From Clostridia bacterium (lineage in GTDB: Bacteria; Bacillota; Clostridia; Oscillospirales; Acutalibacteraceae), in the NCBI GenBank assembly GCA_900763035.1, contig CAAFIS010000130.1:1-5175 (forward strand): a stretch of 5,175 nucleotides of DNA, written 5' to 3'. Below the pieces are notes generated by a model. It saw only the letters and a list, made by a program, of their open reading frames with translations. It ran no database searches and was not told the origin of the DNA. The translations under genes and the position numbers were made by a program. Below, piece by piece: positions 1 through 5,175 of this stretch (position 1 is its first letter; each line of letters starts with the position of its first letter).

Positions 1-587
1 ACGCGCTGACCTCGAAGGACGAGCTGGTGTTCGCGCACGGCGCGATCAAGGCCACCGCCTGCGACATGATGAAGATCGCGAACGACGTGCGCTGGCTGGC
101 CTCCGGCCCGCGCGACGGTCTGGGCGAGATCCGCATCCCGGAGAACGAGCCGGGCTCCTCCATCATGCCGGGCAAGGTCAATCCGACGCAGTGCGAGGCC
201 GTCACCATGGTCGCCGTGCAGGTCATCGGCAATGATGTGGCCGTCGGCATGGCTGCATCGCAGGGCAATTTCGAGCTCAACGTCTTCATGCCGGTCGCGG
301 CCTACAACTTCCTGCAGTCGGCGCGGCTGCTGGCCGAGGCGATCGTGTCGTTCGACGTCAACTGCGCGGTCGGTATCACCGCAGACAAAGAAAAAATGGC
401 GCACAACCTGCATAATTCCCTGATGCTCGTCACAGCGCTCAACCCCTACATCGGGTACGAGAACGCCGCTAAGACCGCGAAGAAAGCGTTCAAGGAGAAC
501 ATCTCGCTGAAGGAAGCGTGCGTCGCACTGGGCTTCCTCACCGCCGAGCGGTTCGACGAGGTGTTCCATCCGGAGCAGATGGTCTGA
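1..587 (+). CDS. fumC: Class II fumarate hydratase (fumarase C), 3' part; 5' end outside the window
   Basis: Fumarase C reversibly hydrates fumarate to L-malate in the cytoplasm and is normally a homotetramer without an iron-sulfur cluster. The reading frame is open from base 3 to the TGA at 585-587, giving about 194 C-terminal residues of a family usually near 460, so a little over half of the protein lies upstream. The fumarase/aspartase signature loop [11 protein letters not shown] is at 153-185. It contains the catalytic serine of the SS loop and the Lys and Asn that contact substrate. [15 protein letters not shown] precedes it, and [14 protein letters not shown] and the terminal PEQMV follow. 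These match fumarase more closely than aspartase or argininosuccinate lyase. The C-terminal fumarase domain is complete and there is no frameshift. A GTG at 27 opens a shorter frame but lies inside conserved sequence and is not the start. The next gene follows after about 20 nt, so the two are probably co-transcribed. Confidence 0.95.
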   Translation, partial: ALTSKDELVFAHGAIKATACDMMKIANDVRWLASGPRDGLGEIRIPENEPGSSIMPGKVNPTQCEAVTMVAVQVIGNDVAVGMAASQGNFELNVFMPVAAYNFLQSARLLAEAIVSFDVNCAVGITADKEKMAHNLHNSLMLVTALNPYIGYENAAKTAKKAFKENISLKEACVALGFLTAERFDEVFHPEQMV

Positions 588-598
588 TCGGTCAGAAC

Positions 599-604
599 GG
601 AGGG
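599..604 (+). promoter_or_regulatory. Ribosome binding site of hdrB (decides the start)
   Basis: GGAGGG lies 5 nt before the ATG at 610 but only 2 nt before the ATG at 607. The spacing favours 610 as the used start, although the two adjacent ATG codons differ by only one methionine. The 22-nt gap after fumC contains nothing else apart from a weak 5-bp inverted repeat. Confidence 0.6.
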
Positions 605-609
605 TCATG

Positions 610-1419
610 ATGAAAGTCAGTTATTTCCCCGGCTGCACCCTGCGCAATAAAGCGAAGGATCTTGACCGTTTTGCGAGAGAGAGCGCGGCCGCGCTCGGCA
701 TCGAGCTGTGCGAGATCCCGAACTGGCAGTGCTGCGGCGGCGTGTTCGTCAGCGCCGGCGACGAGATCGCAAGCAAGCTGCCCGCCGTGCGCGCGCTGAT
801 CGCGGCGCGCGACGCCGGGACACCGCTGGTGTCCGTTTGCTCGGCGTGCCACAACGTGCTCAAGCAGACCAACCATGCCATGCAGACAGATCCGGTGTTC
901 GCCGCGCGCGTCAACGCCTATCTGGCGCAGGAAAAGGATGCGCCCGCTCCCTATACGGGCGAAACGCAGGTGCTGCATTATCTGGAGCTGCTGCGCGACG
1001 AGGTCGGCTTCGACCGGCTGAAGGCAGCGGTCAAGGTGCCGCTCACCGGGCAGAAGATCGCCGCGTATTACGGCTGCCTGCTGCTGCGCCCCGGCAAGGT
1101 CATGGCGCTGGATGATCCGGAGCATCCGCAGCTGATGGAGCGGCTGCTGGCTGCCCTAGGCGCGGATCCGGTGGTCTGGTCCATGCGCAACGAGTGCTGC
1201 GGCGGCTATGTGACGCTGGAGGATCCCGCGCTGTCGCAAAAGCGCAGCGCCGCCGTCAGCGGCAATGCGGCGGCGTGCGGTGCGCAGAAGATCGTTACGG
1301 CCTGCCCGCTGTGCCGCTATAACCTGATCAAAAACGGCAGCCCCGTGCCGGTGCTGTATTTTACCGAGCTGCTGGCCGAGGCGCTGGGCATCAAGGAGGG
1401 CGCACACGATGGAGAATAA
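610..1419 (+). CDS. hdrB: HdrB-type subunit of a heterodisulfide-reductase-like complex (two CCG domains)
   Basis: HdrB is the catalytic subunit of soluble heterodisulfide reductases. In methanogens it cleaves CoM-S-S-CoB on two noncubane [4Fe-4S] clusters. The protein is 269 residues, close to the usual length, with no signal peptide or membrane segment. It shows two complete cysteine-rich CCG domains: Cys9, Cys41-Cys42, Cys77 and Cys80 (PGCTL, QCCGG, CSACHN), then Cys156, Cys196-Cys197, Cys232 and Cys235 (YGCLLLRP, ECCGG, CPLCRYN). All ten expected ligands are present, so full cluster binding is likely. The downstream hdrC and hdrA genes support HdrB rather than another CCG protein such as a LutA/GlpC-type oxidoreductase or the B subunit of thiol:fumarate reductase, which shares this fold. 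The ATG at 610 is preferred over 607 on ribosome-site spacing. The last 11 bases overlap hdrC. The physiological disulfide or other substrate cannot be read from the sequence. Confidence 0.93.
   Translation: MKVSYFPGCTLRNKAKDLDRFARESAAALGIELCEIPNWQCCGGVFVSAGDEIASKLPAVRALIAARDAGTPLVSVCSACHNVLKQTNHAMQTDPVFAARVNAYLAQEKDAPAPYTGETQVLHYLELLRDEVGFDRLKAAVKVPLTGQKIAAYYGCLLLRPGKVMALDDPEHPQLMERLLAALGADPVVWSMRNECCGGYVTLEDPALSQKRSAAVSGNAAACGAQKIVTACPLCRYNLIKNGSPVPVLYFTELLAEALGIKEGAHDGE
1393..1399 (+). promoter_or_regulatory. Ribosome binding site of hdrC, inside hdrB
   Basis: AAGGAGG sits 9 nt before the hdrC ATG at 1409 and within the last codons of hdrB. This supports that start and implies translational coupling of HdrB and HdrC. 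Confidence 0.75.
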
Positions 1420-1801
1420 GAACGAACGGCTGAAGGAACAAGTGCTGCGCATGAGCGGCGTCGATCCCAAAAAATGCATGCGCTGCGGCAAATGCTCCGG
1501 CAGCTGCCCGTCGTATGACGAGATGGAATACCATCCGCACCAGTTCGTCTACATGGTCGAGCGCGGCGAGCTGGAGCCGCTGCTGAAGTCCCCGTCGCTG
1601 TACAAGTGCCTGTCGTGCTTCGCGTGCGTCGAGCGCTGCCCGCGCGGCGTGGAGCCGGCCAAGTTGGTGGAGGCGCTGCGCCTGTGCGTCATCCGTCAGA
1701 AGGGGCAGGACCGCCTGAAGCCGGACGATATCCCCGCCCTGCTCGACGACGAGATGCCGCAGCAGGCGCTGATGAGCGCCCTGCGCAAATATGCGAAATA
1801 A
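1409..1801 (+). CDS. hdrC: HdrC-type two-[4Fe-4S] subunit of a heterodisulfide-reductase-like complex
   Basis: HdrC carries electrons from HdrA to the catalytic HdrB subunit through two cubane [4Fe-4S] clusters. The protein has 130 residues. The first cluster motif is Cys23-x2-Cys26-x2-Cys29-x3-Cys33-Pro and the second is Cys67-x2-Cys70-x2-Cys73-x3-Cys77-Pro. The spacing of about 34 residues between motifs, with the helical stretch after the first, fits the HdrC/succinate-dehydrogenase-type alpha-helical ferredoxin fold rather than a compact bacterial ferredoxin. After the second motif come about 50 charged residues ending in RKYAK. From memory, methanogen HdrC proteins are somewhat longer (about 180-200), so this looks like a short form, but the stop is clean and hdrA starts 18 nt later. 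The start ATG lies inside hdrB behind a good ribosome site. Confidence 0.92.
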   Translation: MENKNERLKEQVLRMSGVDPKKCMRCGKCSGSCPSYDEMEYHPHQFVYMVERGELEPLLKSPSLYKCLSCFACVERCPRGVEPAKLVEALRLCVIRQKGQDRLKPDDIPALLDDEMPQQALMSALRKYAK

Positions 1802-1803
1802 GA

Positions 1804-1812
1804 AAGGAGAGG
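1804..1812 (+). promoter_or_regulatory. Ribosome binding site of hdrA
   Basis: AAGGAGAGG lies in the 18-nt gap after hdrC, with its end 7 nt before the ATG at 1820. It supports that start, as does the conserved N-terminal VFVCHCG just after it. Confidence 0.75.
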
Positions 1813-1819
1813 ATGACCC

Positions 1820-3814
1820 ATGCAAAGGATCGGTGTTTTCGTTTGCCACTGCGGCACGAACATCGCCGGGACGGTCGACGTCAAAGCCGTCGCCGAGGCC
1901 CTGCAGAACGAGCCGGGCGTCGCGATCTCCACGGATTATCCGTATATGTGCTCGCAGGCCGGGCAGGACATGATCCGCGCCGCCATCGCCGAGCATAAGC
2001 TGACCGGCATCGTCGTCTGCTCCTGCTCGCCCCGGATGCACGAGGCGACGTTCCGCAAAACGGCCGCGGCCGCCGGCCTCAACCCGTACATGGTCGAGAT
2101 CGCGAATATCCGCGAGCAGTGCTCCTGGGTGCACAAGGATATCCCCACCGGCACGGCCAAGGCCATCGTTTTGGCACGCACCGCCGTGGCGAAGGCATGC
2201 CTTAACGCGCCGCTGACACCGGGACAAAGCCCCGTGACCAAGCGGGCGCTGGTCATCGGCGGCGGCATCGCCGGCATCCAGACCGCGCTGGACATCGCCG
2301 ACGCGGGCTTCCCCGTCGATATCGTGGAAACGAAGCCCACGATCGGCGGCAAGATGGCTCAGCTGGACAAGACCTTCCCCACCCTTGACTGCGCGGCCTG
2401 TATCCTCACGCCGAAGATGGTCGACGTGGCGCAGAACGAAAAGATCCGCATCTTCTCGTATTCCGAGGTGGAGGCGGTGAAGGGCTTCGTCGGCAACTTC
2501 GACGTCACGATCAAGCGCCGCGCCCGCTATGTCAAGGAGGATGTCTGCACCGGCTGCGGCCTGTGCACCGAGAAATGCCCGCAGAAGAAGGTGCCGAACG
2601 AGTTCAACCTCGGCATGGATACCCGCCGCGCGATCTATATCCCCTTTGCGCAGGCCGTGCCGAAGGTGGCCACGATCGACCCGAACTACTGTATGATGCT
2701 GAAAAACGGCAAATGCGGTGTCTGCTCCAAGGTCTGCTCGGTCGGCGCAATCGACTATCAGGCCAAGGACGAGCATATCGAAGAAAAGTACGGTGCGATC
2801 GTCGTCGCCACCGGGTTCGAGCCGATCTCCATGGATAAATTCGACGAGTTCGCCTATGCGCAGTCGAAGGACGTCATCACCTCGCTGGAGCTGGAGCGCC
2901 TGATGAACGCCGCCGGTCCGACGGGCGGCACGCTGCTGCGCCCGTCCGACGGCGAGCATCCGCACACGATCGTGTTCGTGCAGTGCGTCGGCTCGCGCTG
3001 CAGTGCCTGCGCCGAGAAGGGCAAGGAATACTGCTCCAAGATCTGCTGTATGTACACGGCCAAGCACGCCATGCTGATCCGCGACAAATACCCGGACACC
3101 GAGGTGTACGTGTTCTACATCGACGTGCGCACGCCGGGCAAGAACTTCGACGAGTTCTATCGCCGTGCGGTAGAGGAATACGGCGTGCATTACATCAAGG
3201 GCATGGTCGGCAAGGTGACGCCGGAGGGCAAGGTGCTGCACGTACAGGGCTCCGATCTGCTGGATAACGAGCAGCTGCACATCGATGCCGATCTCGTCGT
3301 CCTTGCCGCCGCGATCGAGCCGAACAAGTCGGCCCGCCCGCTGGCGACGATGCTGACCGCCAGCATGGATACCAACGACTTCTTCACCGAGGCGCACCCG
3401 AAGCTGCGCCCGGTGGAAAGCCCGACGGCCGGCGTGTTCCTCTCCGGCACCTGTCAAGGGCCGAAGGACATCCCGGAGACGGTGTCGCAGGCCGGTGCGG
3501 CCGCAGCGAAGGTCATCGGCCTGCTGTGCAAGGATAAGCTGACCGGCAACCCCTGCATCGCCCATGCCGACGAATGGAAGTGCAACGGCTGCTCGACGTG
3601 CGCGAACGTCTGTCCCTACGGTGCGATCACGTATAGTGAGAAAGAGTTCCGTATGCCCGACCGCACCACCCGTGTGCGGCGCGTGGCCAGCGTCAACGAG
3701 GCCGTGTGCCAAGGCTGCGGCGCGTGCACGGTGGCTTGTATGTCCGGCGCGATGGACCTGCGCGGCTTCAAGAACGAACAGATCATGGCGGAGGTGGATG
3801 CGATATGCAAGTGA
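1820..3814 (+). CDS. hdrA: HdrA-type FAD/iron-sulfur core subunit (putative flavin-based electron bifurcation)
   Basis: HdrA is the flavoprotein hub of soluble Hdr complexes. In methanogens its FAD bifurcates electrons between ferredoxin and the HdrBC branch. The 664 residues show the standard order. An N-terminal HdrA domain (about 1-135) contains Cys9, Cys11, Cys44, Cys67 and Cys69. A Rossmann FAD motif GGGIAG follows at 147-152, with Glu170 ending the second strand, and then the HdrA hallmark TLDCAACILTPKM (188-200). An inserted ferredoxin module has Cys243/246/249/253 and Cys291/299/302/306. The second FAD half contains an ATGFEP-like segment at 330-335. A cluster-binding region holds Cys389, Cys405, Cys409 and Cys410. 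The C-terminal ferredoxin has Cys588/591/594/598 and Cys630/633/636/640. Length and layout are normal for HdrA without a fused MvhD, which is encoded separately just downstream with a 10-nt overlap. An odd point is a CxxC (Cys394, Cys397) within the Cys389-Cys405 loop. Bifurcation itself is inferred from the family. Confidence 0.96.
   Translation: MQRIGVFVCHCGTNIAGTVDVKAVAEALQNEPGVAISTDYPYMCSQAGQDMIRAAIAEHKLTGIVVCSCSPRMHEATFRKTAAAAGLNPYMVEIANIREQCSWVHKDIPTGTAKAIVLARTAVAKACLNAPLTPGQSPVTKRALVIGGGIAGIQTALDIADAGFPVDIVETKPTIGGKMAQLDKTFPTLDCAACILTPKMVDVAQNEKIRIFSYSEVEAVKGFVGNFDVTIKRRARYVKEDVCTGCGLCTEKCPQKKVPNEFNLGMDTRRAIYIPFAQAVPKVATIDPNYCMMLKNGKCGVCSKVCSVGAIDYQAKDEHIEEKYGAIVVATGFEPISMDKFDEFAYAQSKDVITSLELERLMNAAGPTGGTLLRPSDGEHPHTIVFVQCVGSRCSACAEKGKEYCSKICCMYTAKHAMLIRDKYPDTEVYVFYIDVRTPGKNFDEFYRRAVEEYGVHYIKGMVGKVTPEGKVLHVQGSDLLDNEQLHIDADLVVLAAAIEPNKSARPLATMLTASMDTNDFFTEAHPKLRPVESPTAGVFLSGTCQGPKDIPETVSQAGAAAAKVIGLLCKDKLTGNPCIAHADEWKCNGCSTCANVCPYGAITYSEKEFRMPDRTTRVRRVASVNEAVCQGCGACTVACMSGAMDLRGFKNEQIMAEVDAICK
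3790..3795 (+). promoter_or_regulatory. Ribosome binding site of the mvhD-like gene, inside hdrA
   Basis: GGAGGT lies 9 nt before the ATG at 3805 and decides that start. The frame is open further upstream (an ATG at 3706), but that extension is out of frame with the C-terminal ferredoxin of HdrA and is arginine/glycine-rich. An in-frame GTG at 3811 is a less likely alternative. Confidence 0.7.
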
Positions 3815-4242
3815 ACGAAGGCTATAAGCCGTTGATCGTGGCGTTCTGCTGCAACTGGTGCTCCTATGCCGGTGCGGACCTTGCGGGCAACAACCGTTTG
3901 GCCTACCCTGCCGACGTCAAGATCATCCGCGTGCCCTGCTCTTGCCGCGTCAACCCGATGTTCGTCCTGCGCGCGTTCCAGCGCGGCGCGGACGGCGTGA
4001 TCCTGTGCGGCTGCCATCCGGGCGACTGCCATTATACCACCGGCAACTATTACACCCGCCGCCGCATGGCGCTGCTGTTCTCGATGCTCGATTACCTCGG
4101 CATCGAGCGGGAGCGCACCCGCGTCGAATGGGTGTCCGCTGCCGAGGGTGCCAAGTTCGCCGCCACGATGAACGACTTTGTCGCCAAGGTCGCCTCTCTC
4201 GGCGAGAACAAAAGACTGGAGGATCTTCGATGCAAGAAATAA
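3805..4242 (+). CDS. mvhD: MvhD-like [2Fe-2S] electron-transfer subunit (hydrogenase iron-sulfur subunit family)
   Basis: MvhD is the small iron-sulfur protein that passes electrons from a donor module (MvhAG hydrogenase or formate dehydrogenase in methanogens) to HdrA. The protein has 145 residues, typical of the family. It shows the family features CCNWCSYAGAD (Cys15, Cys16, Cys19), a PCSCR segment (Cys45, Cys47) and CGCHPGDCHY (Cys68, Cys70, Cys75), followed by GNYYTRRR. The conserved cysteines are expected to hold a [2Fe-2S] cluster. Cys47 stands where I recall many relatives having a glycine (CSGR), but I could not check this. The gene overlaps hdrA by 10 nt and the next gene by 13 nt, so it is probably translated with both and belongs to the same complex. 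No NiFe-hydrogenase genes are in the window, so the symbol denotes the family and not a hydrogenase function. Confidence 0.92.
   Translation: MQVNEGYKPLIVAFCCNWCSYAGADLAGNNRLAYPADVKIIRVPCSCRVNPMFVLRAFQRGADGVILCGCHPGDCHYTTGNYYTRRRMALLFSMLDYLGIERERTRVEWVSAAEGAKFAATMNDFVAKVASLGENKRLEDLRCKK
4218..4222 (+). promoter_or_regulatory. Ribosome binding site of the last gene, inside mvhD
   Basis: GGAGG lies 7 nt before the ATG at 4230, within the last codons of the mvhD-like gene. It supports this start and a coupled start of translation. Confidence 0.7.
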
Positions 4243-5175
4243 CGCGCGAAATTCTCATCTCCCGCGCTGCGGCGCTGCTGGCCGACGGCACGGTCGACCG
4301 GGTGCTCGGCTGGACGCAGGGCGAATTCGGCTATGATGCCGGTCCGGCGCTGTTTCGCACCGCCGACGATCTAGCGGCGCGCTTCGTTTGGAACGATTTC
4401 TGCGGTGCCAATCTGTCCAAGTACCTGATCGAGGAAACGAGAAAAGGCGAGGGCCGGGTGCTGGTATTCCTCAAGCCCTGTGACACCTACAGCTTCAACC
4501 AGCTGCTGACGGAGCACCGCTTCCCGCGCGAGCGGGTGTACGCGGTCGGCGTGCCGTGTGCCGGGATGGTCGACGTCACGCGCCTGAAGATGCGGGTGGA
4601 CTGCATCACGGCCGTTGACGGCGGCAGCGACGCGCTGACGGTGGAAACGCTGTATGACGGCACGGTGAGCGTGCCGTATGCCGACGTGCTGCCCGACCGC
4701 TGCCAAAACTGCAAGTCGAAAAAGCACGTCGCTTATGACGAGCTGCTCGGCACGGACGGCGAGGTGCAGGACAGCCACCGTTTCGACGAGGTCGAACGGC
4801 TGGAGCGCATGACGCCGGACGAGCGCTATGCTTTTTGGCAGAACGAGCTGTCTCGCTGCATCCGCTGCAACGCCTGCCGTGACGTCTGCCCCACCTGCAC
4901 GTGCGAAAAATGTGTGTTCGACGATCCGAAGTCCGGCATCGCGAACAAGGCGGCGGCCGACACCTTCGAGGAAAAGCTGTTCCACATCATCCGGGCGTTC
5001 CACGTTGCCGGGCGCTGCACCGATTGCGGCGAATGCTCCCGCGTCTGCCCGCAGCACATCCCGCTGCACCTGCTCAACCGCAAGTTCATCCACGATATCG
5101 ACCGTTTCTACGGCGAGTATCAGGCGGGCGCCGAGGTCGGCAGCCGCGCCCCGATCGTGGACTTCACCACCGGCG
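4230..5175 (+). CDS. F420-hydrogenase/dehydrogenase-beta-like 4Fe-4S dicluster protein of the Hdr complex, 3'-truncated by the window
   Basis: The frame runs open from the ATG at 4230 to the window edge (315 residues, no stop reached). The N-terminal half resembles the beta-subunit family of F420-reducing hydrogenases, formate dehydrogenases and sulfhydrogenases: VLVFLKPCDTYSF (77-89, Cys84) and VYAVGVPCAGMVD (103-115, Cys110). Next come Cys158-x2-Cys161 and a ferredoxin motif Cys210-x2-Cys213-x2-Cys216-x3-Cys220-Pro. Close behind are Cys223, Cys225 and Cys228, and a second ferredoxin motif Cys263-x2-Cys266-x2-Cys269-x3-Cys273-Pro. This is a soluble multi-cluster electron carrier with no membrane segment. 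Its 13-nt overlap with the mvhD-like gene suggests that it feeds or drains electrons through MvhD to HdrA, in place of a hydrogenase. Flx-type NAD(P)H-linked Hdr modules of anaerobic bacteria are one possible parallel. Family placement is fairly secure, but the exact partner and whether it binds a flavin are not visible. The name F420 reflects homology only. Confidence 0.8.
   Translation, partial: MQEITREILISRAAALLADGTVDRVLGWTQGEFGYDAGPALFRTADDLAARFVWNDFCGANLSKYLIEETRKGEGRVLVFLKPCDTYSFNQLLTEHRFPRERVYAVGVPCAGMVDVTRLKMRVDCITAVDGGSDALTVETLYDGTVSVPYADVLPDRCQNCKSKKHVAYDELLGTDGEVQDSHRFDEVERLERMTPDERYAFWQNELSRCIRCNACRDVCPTCTCEKCVFDDPKSGIANKAAADTFEEKLFHIIRAFHVAGRCTDCGECSRVCPQHIPLHLLNRKFIHDIDRFYGEYQAGAEVGSRAPIVDFTTG

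Noticed and set aside
583..596. Inverted repeat TCTGA-TCGG-TCAGA over the fumC stop as a possible terminator
   Set aside because: The stem is only 5 bp, no T-run follows, and the hdrB ribosome site begins 3 nt later. This does not look like an intrinsic terminator.
1469..1474. Run of six A in hdrC as a programmed-frameshift or assembly-error site
   Set aside because: The frame continues correctly into the first [4Fe-4S] motif (Pro-Lys-Lys-Cys) and on to a normal stop. There is no alternative product in another frame.
2534..2543. AAGGAGG followed directly by ATG inside hdrA, as an internal start
   Set aside because: There is no spacing between the ribosome-like sequence and the ATG, and that ATG is out of frame with hdrA, opening only a short frame. 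The bases encode Lys-Glu-Asp just before the inserted ferredoxin, so this is coincidental. At most it could cause a ribosome pause.
1391..3712. A 773-codon open frame on the minus strand, covering hdrC and most of hdrA
   Set aside because: It is antisense to well-conserved hdrC and hdrA. Its translation is Arg/His/Ala/Asp-rich with no recognisable domain or repeated motif, and I see no convincing ribosome site. Long antisense frames are common opposite GC-rich genes with strong third-position bias.
3706..3804. Upstream extension of the mvhD-like frame from an ATG at 3706
   Set aside because: The extension is out of frame with the C-terminal ferredoxin of HdrA, is Arg/Gly-rich, and lacks similarity to MvhD N-termini. 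The ribosome site at 3790-3795 points to 3805.
4371..5093. A 240-codon open frame on the minus strand opposite the last gene
   Set aside because: It is the same kind of antisense shadow in GC-rich coding DNA. The plus-strand frame carries clear ferredoxin motifs and a ribosome site.

Overview
The window is a densely packed, single-direction (+ strand) operon fragment from a GC-rich anaerobic bacterium. It encodes the 3' part of a class II fumarase and a soluble heterodisulfide-reductase-type electron-transfer complex: hdrB, hdrC, hdrA, an mvhD-like gene, and a 3'-truncated gene for an F420-hydrogenase-beta-like multi-cluster iron-sulfur protein. Strong GGAGG-type ribosome binding sites, class II fumarase and the gene content indicate a bacterium rather than a methanogen. 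A high-GC member of the Clostridia (for example the Oscillospirales) is my best guess. That assignment is inference; no phylogenetic marker is present.

Layout: fumC 3' part (1-587), 22-nt gap, hdrB (610-1419), 11-nt overlap, hdrC (1409-1801), 18-nt gap, hdrA (1820-3814), 10-nt overlap, mvhD-like (3805-4242), 13-nt overlap, dicluster ferredoxin / F420-hydrogenase-beta-like gene (4230 to beyond the window end). No gap exceeds about 25 nt, and I see no promoter, terminator, RNA gene, mobile element, repeat array or CRISPR. The promoter must lie upstream of the window.

How the genes work together: HdrA is the FAD-containing, potentially electron-bifurcating core with two ferredoxin-like modules. 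HdrC is a two-[4Fe-4S] wire to HdrB. HdrB keeps all ten cysteines of the two CCG domains that bind noncubane [4Fe-4S] clusters and cleave a disulfide in methanogens. The MvhD-like [2Fe-2S] protein normally joins HdrA to an electron-donor module. Here that module is not a NiFe hydrogenase, at least within the window. The next gene is an F420-hydrogenase-beta-like protein with two ferredoxin motifs and additional cysteine groups. Bacteria of this kind generally lack coenzyme M and coenzyme B, so the HdrB substrate and the redox partner are unknown.

The points most worth a second look are the coupling of fumarase to an Hdr complex, the intact HdrB active-site cysteines in a likely non-methanogen, the replacement of the hydrogenase module, and an apparent extra CxxC inside a cluster-binding loop of HdrA.
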